A stretch of DNA of 64,000 nucleotides, taken from the NCBI RefSeq assembly GCF_003046585.1, contig NZ_QAAE01000002.1:1-64000 (forward strand), read 5' to 3'. Below, piece by piece: positions 1 through 8,985 of this stretch. The first letter of the stretch is position 1. Each line of letters starts with the position of its first letter. A program made the translations under genes and the position numbers. The DNA comes from Nitrosomonas aestuarii. GTDB taxonomy: Bacteria > Pseudomonadota > Gammaproteobacteria > Burkholderiales > Nitrosomonadaceae. The notes below the pieces were generated by a model. It was not told the origin of the DNA. It searched no databases and worked only from the letters and a program-made list of their open reading frames with translations.

Positions 1-564
1 ATCCTCTATGAACTCGAGGGGATGTATCAGTGGGGCGAGCGTTCGAATCTTGATGTCTCTGCATTTGCAGTCGCAACAGGTGTAGGTTATCGTATCCCAT
101 TGCCAATGAATCCAGCCGTATGGATACGTTATGATTTCGCATCCGGGGACAGTAACCCGAATGATGGCAAGAGCAATACCTTTAACCATCTTTTCCCGTT
201 TGGCCATTACTATATGGGATTTATGGACCGGGTCGGGCGTCAGAATATTCATGACATCAATGCCCAGATCACGATGAATCCGTTGCCGTGGTTTACATTC
301 ATTTCGCAATATCATCGCTACTATCTGGCCAATGAACGGGATTATTTGTATAACGCAGCAGGCGCCGCAACTATGAGAGATCCAACGGGGCAATCCGGCA
401 GTCATGTGGGTGATGAAATTGACTTTCGTGCAAACTTCCACGTAAGCCGTCATCAGGATGTGCTGGTTGGTTACTCTAAACTGTTCAGTGGTGATTACCT
501 GAAAACCCAAAGACCCGGTGTTGCTTCGGATTTGTTTTATGTGCAATATAATTTTAGATTCTGA
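1..564 (+). CDS. Alginate export family outer-membrane porin, C-terminal part
   Basis: The reading frame is open from the first base of the window, so this is the 3' end of a longer gene whose start lies outside. The last 187 residues alternate polar and aromatic residues as beta-barrel strands do, and the protein ends in Phe (NFRF), the usual C-terminal signature of an outer-membrane barrel. The motifs WIRYDFASGD, NTFNHLFP and GHYYMGFMD resemble the C-terminus of alginate export (AlgE-like) proteins, which in non-alginate producers are often porins of unknown substrate. Substrate and operon partners cannot be judged here. Confidence 0.75.
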   Translation: MLYELEGMYQWGERSNLDVSAFAVATGVGYRIPLPMNPAVWIRYDFASGDSNPNDGKSNTFNHLFPFGHYYMGFMDRVGRQNIHDINAQITMNPLPWFTFISQYHRYYLANERDYLYNAAGAATMRDPTGQSGSHVGDEIDFRANFHVSRHQDVLVGYSKLFSGDYLKTQRPGVASDLFYVQYNFRF

Positions 565-911
565 TAGTGCTATGTGCCAGTTTTAACTTTCACATTTTTA
601 TACGCGGCAATTTCTTTCACGAATCATCTATACTATCTCAGTGCTTGTGTAAAGGAATTGCCGTTATTCTCCAAAGAAACGTCTCTTTTGCGGTTTGGTA
701 ATATATTTCTAATAGCAAAGTAACGGATATTCATCTCCAGACATAGTTACATCACAAACTTTGTGCAAATTACACCTTTACCCAGATTATTTATGCCAAA
801 TAACCTGCTTTATGCAACGCCCTATCGGGAATACTAATAAAAAAGAATTTTCATAAGCATCAAACTTAGGCAGGCAAAAAAATAGCTAAGAAACTGGAGG
901 ATTTGTAGGAC
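565..911. other. Intergenic region without a recognised gene
   Basis: AT-rich spacer between the porin and the PagL-like gene. An 8-base inverted repeat, CGGCAATT at 605-612 and AATTGCCG at 656-663, encloses 43 bases; its role is unknown. No convincing terminator or coding sequence was seen. Confidence 0.5.
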
Positions 912-1466
912 ATGAAACATGTATTGATTGCTATCCATTTTCTTGCATTGACCTTGTCGACTTTCATGGTTGAAAGCAACGAAGGCATGCCTGTGACTGG
1001 CCTGCTTCACCAATTGAAATTTGGTGTTCTGGCCCACGACGTTGGTGATTTATGGAGTGGATTCAACAGGGAAGAAGGCGTCGATTTAAATATCGAAGCT
1101 GTATTTTCTCCATCGCTGACTATTTTGGGCGGATCATTGCGACCAGCATTGGGTGGCTCCATTAATACAGCTGGAGACACCTCAAAAGGTTATCTTGATT
1201 TGTTATGGCAATACAATTTTGCGACGGGCATATTTTTTGTTTCCGGCGTGGGAGCCGCTATTCATGATGGAAAACTAAATGCATCAACGGCCGGAAGAAA
1301 AGCACTCGGGTCGCGCGTACTTTTTCATATTCCGGTTGAAATCGGATACTTTATCTCGTCACAGACTACTGTCTCTATTTATTTTGATCATATCTCAAAT
1401 GCCTATACAGCGAATGAAAATGAAGGAATGGATACGCTGGGCGTTCGTTTTGGTTACGTTTTCTGA
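912..1466 (+). CDS. PagL-like acyloxyacyl hydrolase (lipid A 3-O-deacylase family)
   Basis: A 184-residue protein with a hydrophobic N-terminus (about residues 4-19) and a predicted small outer-membrane beta-barrel. PagL enzymes remove the 3-O-linked acyl chain from lipid A and so alter the outer leaflet. The family signature H-x-S-N-A is present (His160, Ser162, Asn163, Ala164), followed by GMDTLGVRFGY and a terminal Phe. In Pseudomonas PagL the catalytic Glu lies 14 residues after the His; here that position is Asp174, with Glu169 and Glu171 nearby. GGAGG lies about 12 bases upstream, a little far. The gene stands alone between porin and lipoprotein genes. Confidence 0.72.
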   Translation: MKHVLIAIHFLALTLSTFMVESNEGMPVTGLLHQLKFGVLAHDVGDLWSGFNREEGVDLNIEAVFSPSLTILGGSLRPALGGSINTAGDTSKGYLDLLWQYNFATGIFFVSGVGAAIHDGKLNASTAGRKALGSRVLFHIPVEIGYFISSQTTVSIYFDHISNAYTANENEGMDTLGVRFGYVF

Positions 1467-1610
1467 TGATAAAAGAATCAAAATACCATCCACACTTTAC
1501 TGAATCGCACTTAAATGCCGGATAATTGCCCATTCACCCGAACTGTGTCTATTCTGGTTGTCTAATAGGTAGATATGCTTGCTGAAGCGCAAAAGATGAG
1601 GAGTAACGCT

Positions 1611-2045
1611 ATGAAACCAGTTCGGATGTTGTTTGCGGGATGGATAATATTGTGGTTATCGGCATGTTCCAGCACGGGGCCAGTTCTATATCCAAATACG
1701 CACTACCAGTCTGTAGGGCAGGAAATTGCCGAGCAGGACATCGAGTACTGTAAACAATTAGCTGAATCAGCCGGCGCTAGAGAAAACAGTGGTACGGCAG
1801 CCGGCAATGTGGCAACCAATACCGCCATGGGTGCTGGTGTGGGCGCTGCCAGCGGTGCCGTTGGAGGCGCGATCACAGGGTCAGCCGGCAGGGGTTCCTT
1901 GATAGGCGCTGCCAGCGGCGCTGTATGGGGTTTGTTTCGAGGTATTTTTTCCGCAGCAAGGCCTTCACAACCCAACCAAGCCTACGCCAATTTTGTATAT
2001 CGGTGCTTGCAAGAGAAAGGCTATGAAGTCACCGGATGGCAATAA
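1611..2045 (+). CDS. Glycine-zipper lipoprotein
   Basis: The chosen ATG at 1611 follows AGGAG (1598-1602) by 8 bases and gives a clean lipoprotein signal peptide ending in the lipobox LSAC; an in-frame ATG at 1575 would add 12 charged residues before it. The mature part has a conserved-looking Cys (IEYCKQL), then a Gly/Ala-rich stretch with repeated GxxxG spacing (AMGAGVGAASGAVGGA, GSLIGAASGA) typical of glycine-zipper segments that insert in or pack against membranes, and a C-terminal region with YRCLQEKGYEVTGW as in many small outer-membrane lipoproteins. The specific function is unknown. Confidence 0.75.
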   Translation: MKPVRMLFAGWIILWLSACSSTGPVLYPNTHYQSVGQEIAEQDIEYCKQLAESAGARENSGTAAGNVATNTAMGAGVGAASGAVGGAITGSAGRGSLIGAASGAVWGLFRGIFSAARPSQPNQAYANFVYRCLQEKGYEVTGWQ

Positions 2046-2667
2046 AGATGATCCTCCTATTAACAAGATAATTAAGAGGTCGTCAAAAACGCTTTCAAGG
2101 CAGGGGAAGCAAGGCAAAAACAGGCGTAAAAACGGAGTTTACGCATAATAAATGAATATTCTGAGCTCGTTTTTAACGCCGATGGTAGTTCGCTAGATAG
2201 TTTCTCAACAACCTGCTAGAGTCAAGCCACTGTGCGATGAAAAGCGCCGGATTGCTGCTCTGCTCTGGCTTTATCCGCAAGAATGCCACATAAACCCGTG
2301 GCTGACAGAGAGTACCAGAAAATTTATTGATTCGCCATCACACACACTGCAAAGCAATTAAATCAGTCATGTATCGCTCTTCTACGACGCTGCCCCAGCT
2401 TCCGGCGTCAACAATTGTGATTGATCAGCCAGTGCAACATGTGCAAAAGATGCAATCGACTGGTTGACCACATTAAGAAAATAACTCTCTATATTTCTTA
2501 TTTAAATTGCCGTTAAGTATAGTCATTGTATGTCAGTTTGAAACAGCGGCAGATAACTACCCAGTTAGTGGCTGTCTAGAATTGATAATCTTTGTCGAAT
2601 AATCAAGAAATCACTGTCATACCGTTATCTGGTTTAACACAACTCATTTTAGGAACAATCACATACC
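2046..2667. other. Long intergenic region with a repeat-like element
   Basis: A 622-base stretch without a credible gene. The first part (about 2085-2222) looks like a dispersed non-coding repeat and is listed separately. Bases 2220-2400 keep a short open frame (VKPLCDEKRRIAALLWLYP and onward) that I cannot assign. The rest is AT-rich and may hold the promoter of the PilZ gene, but I could not pick -35/-10 boxes with confidence. Confidence 0.4.
2085..2222. repeat. Candidate dispersed intergenic repeat with imperfect inverted repeat
   Basis: An imperfect inverted repeat, arms 2123-2137 (GGCGTAAAAACGGAG) and 2166-2180 (CTCGTTTTTAACGCC), is followed by a segment ending in CAACAACCTGCTAGA. I recall similar segments as multicopy intergenic elements in proteobacteria; that is memory, not a search. 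It codes for nothing and could form a hairpin. Only one copy was seen in this window. Confidence 0.4.
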
Positions 2668-3432
2668 ATGCAATCATCTGAGATAACAGAAGAACTCGAA
2701 ATGCAGTCAAAATTTCAGGGGGGAGAAAATTCTCCCATGCACAACAAACAAAATGCAGCCAGCAATAATCAGTTTACATTTGAAGATATGCGATTAAAAA
2801 TTGGCGATCAACTACAAATTAAATTGTTTCCGCAAACGATGGGTATTCGTCATTCAGCAAATAGCGAATATTACATGGCAAATTTAATTGGTTACTATCA
2901 AGACCGTTCAATACTTGTATCAATACCTCACACCACTCATATAGCCGAATGCGCTATGCTGGAAAATGACAAACTAGCGATTTATTTTTTTAGTGGGCGA
3001 ACATTATTTAAATTTATATCCTATATTGACAAGATCATATCTTTACCATATCGATACATGCATCTATCATTCCCAAGTCAGATATCCGGACAGACCATCC
3101 GAAAATCAAGACGCATAGATGTCTGTATAGAAGCAACCGCCAACAACAGCGACACACCCATAATCATCACTGACATCAGTACAGCAGGTGCAAAAATCGA
3201 AACCAGCTCTGACATAGGGCAGCCAGGCGATTTAATAAATCTATCCTTTACAATTAATTTGTATGAAAAAGAGACCCGGCTACAAGTAAAAGCCATTATC
3301 CGATCATTTAATATCACACATACAAATGAACAACCCCTATGTTTTGGTGTTGAGTTTACTGAACTGCAGCAGGAACAGATTCAAATGCTACGCGACTTGG
3401 TATATCAGCAGATTATAGATGGTTTCAATTAA
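2668..3432 (+). CDS. YcgR-like flagellar brake / PilZ-domain protein
   Basis: A 254-residue cytoplasmic protein with two domains: a YcgR-type N-terminal beta domain (about residues 38-138) and a PilZ domain (about 143-250). The c-di-GMP binding signature is intact: RxxxR as R145-K-S-R-R149 and D/NxSxxG as D169-I-S-T-A-G174. In the family such proteins bind c-di-GMP and slow the flagellar motor or shift cells toward a sessile state. AGGAA lies about 12 bases before the chosen ATG; Met12 (position 2701) is a possible alternative. No flagellar gene is nearby, so the target is an inference. Confidence 0.8.
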   Translation: MQSSEITEELEMQSKFQGGENSPMHNKQNAASNNQFTFEDMRLKIGDQLQIKLFPQTMGIRHSANSEYYMANLIGYYQDRSILVSIPHTTHIAECAMLENDKLAIYFFSGRTLFKFISYIDKIISLPYRYMHLSFPSQISGQTIRKSRRIDVCIEATANNSDTPIIITDISTAGAKIETSSDIGQPGDLINLSFTINLYEKETRLQVKAIIRSFNITHTNEQPLCFGVEFTELQQEQIQMLRDLVYQQIIDGFN

Positions 3433-3478
3433 TTACTGACCATGCAGGCACGCGCATTGGGACAACATTGACACGTCT

Positions 3479-3700
3479 TTCAAATATCCCGAGGTTATCA
3501 GAAAAGTCTTCTATACAACCAATGCCATCGAATCGCTCAACAGCGTTAATCGAAAAGCGATCAAAAACGCAAATTGTTTCCAACTGATGATTCCACCAGA
3601 AAAGTCATTTTTCTCACAATTCAGCAAGCTTTCAAAAACTGGACGATGCCGATAAAAAACTGGAAAGCTGCTTTGAATCGTTTATGATCGAATTCAAGGA
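3479..3700 (+). pseudogene. Remnant of an IS256-family transposase (C-terminus)
   Basis: Translating across two frame changes restores the conserved C-terminus of an IS256/Mutator transposase: FKYPEVIRKVFYTTNAIESL, NSVNRKAIKN, then after a shift LFPTDDSTRKVIFLTIQQ, AFKNWTMPIKNWKAAL, and after a missing base near 3680 FMIEFKDR. The 5' two-thirds of the transposase and the terminal inverted repeats were not found, so this is a decayed fragment. It lies between the PilZ gene and the Rhs immunity gene and marks the edge of the Rhs locus as a site of past mobile-element traffic. Confidence 0.85.
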
Positions 3701-3805
3701 CAGACGGACTGAGCCAGTACAGATTATGACAAAGTCGCTCGGTAATTAGACCGACAGTTTCCCTTGGCAATCACACTAGTACACATTATTAATTACGAAC
3801 GAACT

Positions 3806-4063
3806 TTACTCCCATTCAATGACTAAACCCTTACCTTCCAACTCTTTGGATATATTTCGTTTTATCCTTTGTTTATCTTCATCAGTAACATTAATTTTTT
3901 CGAAAGGTGATTGCCATGCTCGAAACCGATCAAAATAGATCACTAAGTCTGTTGATCCTGTTAACATTTCTGATTCAATATGTGCCTTTCGTTTTCCTTC
4001 TGAATAGATAATCCTTGATCGTCCTTTCAGAGAAACATTGTAATCTCTTGAGTCAAAAAACAT
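3806..4063 (-). CDS. Imm74-like immunity protein for the Rhs toxin
   Basis: An 85-residue cytoplasmic protein starting 6 bases after the Rhs stop codon on the same strand, the standard place for a cognate immunity gene. The pattern (short beta-rich start, GRSRIIYSEG, VIYFDRFRAWQSP, then a C-terminal helix and VIEWE) fits my recollection of the Imm74 family from polymorphic toxin systems. The expected job is to bind and neutralise the toxin tail of the upstream Rhs protein made by the cell or its siblings. The pairing is inferred from position; the family call is by motif memory only. Confidence 0.65.
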   Translation of the reverse strand: MFFDSRDYNVSLKGRSRIIYSEGKRKAHIESEMLTGSTDLVIYFDRFRAWQSPFEKINVTDEDKQRIKRNISKELEGKGLVIEWE

Positions 4064-4069
4064 ATTGAA

Positions 4070-7000
4070 TCACTCCACTATGTGAAAATTAATATTGTTA
4101 CCTTTCTTCTTGATGATTGGAAACTCTTTTGTAGCCCAGACACTTTCTAGTCTTACACCTTTACTAGAGTGAAATACATCAACAGAACCCTTAGCACTTC
4201 TCGCGAAGTTCTTTGACGCAACATTCCAAAATAATTTCATGTAACTAAAATTTCCGGGGGTCGTTATCTTATCCAAGACCTTACCCATCAAAGTCATTTC
4301 TAATGTTTTACCTCCATTTGCTTTGGCAAAAAATTCAGCAGCTTCTCTCGATCCAGGTCCTGACCAAAAAACTCTCTTGTTTGAGAAAAAAACACTAAGT
4401 ATTTTTCCACCGAGTAACCCAGTAGCCCCTGAGGGTATTGCACCTGTAACTGCAAAGAAAGCAACCTGGCCTTTATCAACACATTCCAGATTTACGCCAT
4501 TACTGAATAGCTGTGATGCCAAATTGATCGCAGCACCTGAGAATGCACCAACACCTGCACTTATTGCAGCTGCGCAAGCTGGATTACCAGCACAGGCAGC
4601 TATTAACGCAGGAATCGCCTCTCCTGTCGGATCCGTGAAACTTAGCGGATTCGCATTCACATACCCATAAGTATTAACCCCACCAGCCAGTCCAATCGGG
4701 TCAGATGAGAGATATCTACCAATCTGCGGTTCATAGTCCCTGAAATAATTGTAGTGCAGATGGGTTTCACTGTCGAAATACTGTCCGGCAAAGCGCAGGT
4801 TGTATTTAAATAAATGACCATCACTATCAGGATCTTCGTCGGGCCGGCTGTCGCCAAAGGCATTTCGGTCATGCCACAACCACACCGGGACATCGGTTGA
4901 ATCAACGATCACCCGCGGCGTATTGAGATGATCGGTGTCAATGGTGTAGATCTCGACCGAGTCAGCGTGGACTGTTTGTTTGATAACGGCCACGGGTATA
5001 TCGCCAAACCAGACGGTTTCCTGGTTGAGGCGCCAGACATTGGATTCTCTGCTGTTCTCGGATTTATTGTAGTCGCCTATGAATTTACCATCTGAATCAT
5101 AAACAACAATTGTCGGTGCAGTTTTCCTACCCCGATAATGCCATTTGAGCGTACGTTCGCCATGACCATTGTATAAACTAAACACTTTAGCCTCGCCGCC
5201 AGACGACACGCTTGAAAGCCGTCCGGCAGCATTCCAGCTAAAATCCATTATGCCGTCTGATAATGCGTTACCCGCCGCGTCATACGAATAGTTTTTGACG
5301 ACAGGTCCGGCAACACTTAGCAGTCGGTTACTGTTGGCTTCGATGGTATAGGGATAAACCATTGTTCCCGATTGTTCAAGAATACGGTTGCTGTTGGCGT
5401 CATATCCCCACAGGCGTGTACTGGCATTACCGGTCTGGCGGATCAATCGGTTAAGCGTATCGTATTCGTATGTGTGGTTGTAGACCGGGTTAATGTGACT
5501 GGTGTTGGTAATTCGGCCAGCTGCGTCATACGTGAGTGTCTGGGCGTTCGCACCCAGCGGATGCTGTGTTAATCTGCCATCGAGATCATAACTCCGGCTG
5601 TGCATCCGACCAGTACCCCAGTGCCAGCTCTGCGGTTCTCCAAATGGCCGGTAGGTGATGTTTTGCATCAATATATCGCCATTGACGCGCACCTCTGTGG
5701 GCCGGCCGTCCATGCCATAGGCATAATCAATCTGTGCCCCCGATGGGTAGGTCACGCGGATTAACCGGCCACCGACATCATATTGATAGTTGATGGCATG
5801 CGTGAAGCTTTCGCGAAACAGGCGCACCGTCTGGATTTTATTCAGCAAACGCCCGTGCACGTCATATTGATAGCGCGTACTGCCGGATTCATCAGTCATT
5901 CCTGTCAGGCGTCCGATACCATTGGCACCGTTATCATATTTCCAGGTGGTTGTTTTGGTTACCGGCACACCGGTAACGGTGTTGTAAGACTGAAATATTG
6001 GACGATTCAGCACATCGTAGGCTGTGGTTTGCACCACGCCACGCGCATCGGTGCGTGTGAGCTGATTGCCTGCGGCATCGTAGGTATATGAGGTTGTTCC
6101 CCTATCGTGTGACACTTCATGCAGCACATCACCGAAAACATTGGTGGTGTAACGGGTAGCAATACCTTTGGGATCGGTAACTTGCACAATTTGATCGCGC
6201 GCATCATACTGCTGCAGGGTTTGGCCGCCCATCGGATCATTGGCCTGAATTAAACGATTGAGCGCATCGAACTGCCGTGTTGAGGTATGAGAGAGCGGAT
6301 CAACGGTTTGCTTCAGATTGCCGTTGGCGTCATACGCAAATTCTGTGATTTGGTTTTGTGCACCGACCATTCTCCACAAACGGCTGAGTGCATCGAATTC
6401 ATGTTGACGCGTTTGCACCAGTGCATTAACGGCATCGAAGATTTCTTCTTTGGCCCGGTTGCCTGCGGCATCCAATGTGTAACGGATTGCGTTGCCGAGA
6501 CTGTCAGCGATCTCAGTCAAACGGTGCGCGGTATCATAAGTAAAGTGGATGGCGCTGCCGTCCGGACGCGTCAGTTGGATTAACTGGCCAACATTGTCGT
6601 ATTGATAGGCGGTCGTTTCAGTGCCGGTCACACGCGAGACCAGTCGCTGCCGTGCATCATAGGTCAGCGTGGTGGTAAGATTGTTGGCATCGACAATCTG
6701 CGCAGGCTGGCCGTGCGCATTATAGCGGGTGATGTTGGTAGCATGACCCAATGCGTTGGTGATACGCATCACCTGCCCGCGGCAGCCGAAGTGGCCGCCG
6801 TCACAGGCCGCATCCGGTGCATAGTAGTTTACGGTGGTGATATCGTTTACATCGGTGCGCGGGCCATCAATGATGCGCTGCACAATCACACCGGTAACGG
6901 TGGAATGATAGGTGTAGCGGGTGTTCCAGGTGCGGGTTTCGTTGCTGCCGGTGTCATGGATACTCAGTTGGGTAACATTGCCGTAAGTATCGTAGTTAAT

Positions 7001-8695
7001 CGTTGTTTCCCGATTGACCTCAGTCACGCGAACCGGCAAACGGAAATCCAAATGCCAATCGGTCAACATCTTGCGTTCAGAACTGTTGGCTTCAGGAGAG
7101 TAATTAACCAGATCATCCGGACAAGCACTGCCGGAAAACAATCCCTCGACACGCGCAATTTCCAGATTGTGGTTCAGGTCATGCGCATAGCAGGTCTTGT
7201 TACCGTTAAAATCAGTACGGCTGGCGACATTGCCGTTGATATCGTAGTTGATTGCCGAAGATGCCGCGCTGCAGCCGGAGCCGCCCGGTTGCGACTGGCC
7301 GATACTTTTGGCGACACCGAGGATAGTTTGAAACTGATGTGTATACTGGCTGCCCAGTGGATCGGTCACCAACGTACTGTTGCCATCAGGGTTGTAGCTC
7401 AGCTGATACCGGTCTGCGCCACCGGCATGTTCAGTCACAATCGCACGACCTGCTGTATCGTATGTATATGTTGCATACCGCACACCGTTTTCGTCGGTGA
7501 TACCGGTCAGCGCATGCGGCAAATTGGCGCCACTCGTGTAGGCCGTCTCGTTATAGTGGTAGCTACGGGTTTTACCGTCAGGATAAGTAACACTGGCTAG
7601 GCTACCACTTGCTTCATAGCTGAATTGATAAATGTTTCCAGATGGATCGATCAGGCTGGCAAAATTACCATGATCATCATGCATAAATTGCAATTGTTGT
7701 CCGAAAACGTCGGTAACACTCTCAAGATTACCGTTTTTATTATAAGTCAGCGTATGCGTAAGACCTCTTCGATCTGCAACCGAAATGAGTTTCCCGGTGG
7801 CATCATAATACTCTGCGCTGTCCTTAAAACGATCGATATAAAACCAGCCAGTACGCTGGTTATTTTCATCAACAACCTCAATCAGAGAATCATTGATATC
7901 ACTATCACCTACCCACTCACCGGTGTCTGGCTGTTTATTAAATAGTAAAGCACCTTTGCCACGGTAAACACGCGCACTCGTCGGAATATCCTGCCCATCC
8001 AGTACAATACTTTTATAGTAAGTGTGTCGCCAAGCAACACCTGACCTTTTATTATCGTTATGTTGATAAAATAACTGGAAATCAATGGGAAACACACCAT
8101 TGCCAGCACTATAAACCGGAATAGTTAATTCTTTGCGCCCCAGTGCAATGTATACCGGATGCGGTGTTCTTTCTCCGCATGCTTCAGGTTTGACTAAATC
8201 CTTTTCGCCATCAGGATAAGAAGGTACAGGACATGCAATGTAACCTTGCCTCCAGCCTCCCCCAAATGGGCTTGGAGCTTGCAACCCATGAATATTGGAC
8301 GGACAAACGCCAAATAATGTTGCGCTCATTGTTCCACAATAATCTGGCTCATATGGCCTGCAAAACTTGAAGCCCCATAACAACCCTCCATGACCAGGAA
8401 TTTCCGCGTTCTCACGGCATAGCCAAGGCCCTCCCTGTTCCAGACATACTCCTTCTCTTAGAGGATCCAAAGCATCAACTGGAGAAAGATAATATTGCGT
8501 ATTTTTTAATAATTGTTCCGTAGTACCTGGGGACGGGAATAACCCACGAATCCATACAGTCCTAGTTGGCGGTTGAATTTGCGTACCTTCAGGAATAGAG
8601 GTATCTGCTATAGACTCCGAAATGCCAGCAATGAGTAAAAACAGAGCAATCAATAAAGCCATTGTTAGCTTATTACATGCAAACCTAAAAACCAT
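4070..8695 (-). CDS. Sec-exported Rhs/YD-repeat polymorphic toxin
   Basis: A 1541-residue protein. ATG at 8695 is preferred over GTG at 8701 because AAGGAG (8704-8709) sits 8 bases upstream of it. Layout: Sec-type signal peptide (about residues 1-31, hydrophobic run MALLIALFLLIAG), a Cys-rich N-terminal region to about 180, a DUF6531-like part, then many YD repeats (for example YDTAGRAI, YDAAGNQLTR) forming the Rhs shell. The Rhs core signature (FAGQYFDSETHLHYNYFRDY, GRYLSSDPIGLAGG, NPLSFTDPTGE) ends near residue 1360. The remaining 180 or so residues, an Ala/Gly-rich linker and a tail with FWSGPGSREAAEFFA and FARSAKGSVDVF, form the variable toxin domain, whose activity I do not recognise. 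No VgrG or PAAR gene is adjacent. Confidence 0.9.
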   Translation of the reverse strand: MVFRFACNKLTMALLIALFLLIAGISESIADTSIPEGTQIQPPTRTVWIRGLFPSPGTTEQLLKNTQYYLSPVDALDPLREGVCLEQGGPWLCRENAEIPGHGGLLWGFKFCRPYEPDYCGTMSATLFGVCPSNIHGLQAPSPFGGGWRQGYIACPVPSYPDGEKDLVKPEACGERTPHPVYIALGRKELTIPVYSAGNGVFPIDFQLFYQHNDNKRSGVAWRHTYYKSIVLDGQDIPTSARVYRGKGALLFNKQPDTGEWVGDSDINDSLIEVVDENNQRTGWFYIDRFKDSAEYYDATGKLISVADRRGLTHTLTYNKNGNLESVTDVFGQQLQFMHDDHGNFASLIDPSGNIYQFSYEASGSLASVTYPDGKTRSYHYNETAYTSGANLPHALTGITDENGVRYATYTYDTAGRAIVTEHAGGADRYQLSYNPDGNSTLVTDPLGSQYTHQFQTILGVAKSIGQSQPGGSGCSAASSAINYDINGNVASRTDFNGNKTCYAHDLNHNLEIARVEGLFSGSACPDDLVNYSPEANSSERKMLTDWHLDFRLPVRVTEVNRETTINYDTYGNVTQLSIHDTGSNETRTWNTRYTYHSTVTGVIVQRIIDGPRTDVNDITTVNYYAPDAACDGGHFGCRGQVMRITNALGHATNITRYNAHGQPAQIVDANNLTTTLTYDARQRLVSRVTGTETTAYQYDNVGQLIQLTRPDGSAIHFTYDTAHRLTEIADSLGNAIRYTLDAAGNRAKEEIFDAVNALVQTRQHEFDALSRLWRMVGAQNQITEFAYDANGNLKQTVDPLSHTSTRQFDALNRLIQANDPMGGQTLQQYDARDQIVQVTDPKGIATRYTTNVFGDVLHEVSHDRGTTSYTYDAAGNQLTRTDARGVVQTTAYDVLNRPIFQSYNTVTGVPVTKTTTWKYDNGANGIGRLTGMTDESGSTRYQYDVHGRLLNKIQTVRLFRESFTHAINYQYDVGGRLIRVTYPSGAQIDYAYGMDGRPTEVRVNGDILMQNITYRPFGEPQSWHWGTGRMHSRSYDLDGRLTQHPLGANAQTLTYDAAGRITNTSHINPVYNHTYEYDTLNRLIRQTGNASTRLWGYDANSNRILEQSGTMVYPYTIEANSNRLLSVAGPVVKNYSYDAAGNALSDGIMDFSWNAAGRLSSVSSGGEAKVFSLYNGHGERTLKWHYRGRKTAPTIVVYDSDGKFIGDYNKSENSRESNVWRLNQETVWFGDIPVAVIKQTVHADSVEIYTIDTDHLNTPRVIVDSTDVPVWLWHDRNAFGDSRPDEDPDSDGHLFKYNLRFAGQYFDSETHLHYNYFRDYEPQIGRYLSSDPIGLAGGVNTYGYVNANPLSFTDPTGEAIPALIAACAGNPACAAAISAGVGAFSGAAINLASQLFSNGVNLECVDKGQVAFFAVTGAIPSGATGLLGGKILSVFFSNKRVFWSGPGSREAAEFFAKANGGKTLEMTLMGKVLDKITTPGNFSYMKLFWNVASKNFARSAKGSVDVFHSSKGVRLESVWATKEFPIIKKKGNNINFHIVE

Positions 8696-8985
8696 AAACA
8701 CTTCTCCTTACAAATCTTTAGCTAAACAAGATATGAGATGCTTCAGCACCACGGATTGACGCGTACTCAGCAGAATCACAACAAATATGTTTTTATTAAT
8801 CGGCACATTTGCACTTTCATATAACCACATGATCATAATGCGTAATTTCCTCTGGTAGATTCACACATGTAGAGCGGCTGTTATCAATGAAACAGGGAAT
8901 GAAAATTTAAAGTTGTTGGAGCGCTTACTGCGAGCAATGATAAAATCCAGCAATCTCTATACAATAAAAGCAGGAAAAAATATTT

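Noticed and set aside
6602-7600. A 332-codon open frame on the plus strand opposite the Rhs gene
   Set aside because: It is antisense to the YD repeats, whose periodic codons keep the reverse frame open. Composition is repetitive (many Val, Ile, Cys, Arg) and it has no ribosome binding site or recognisable domain.
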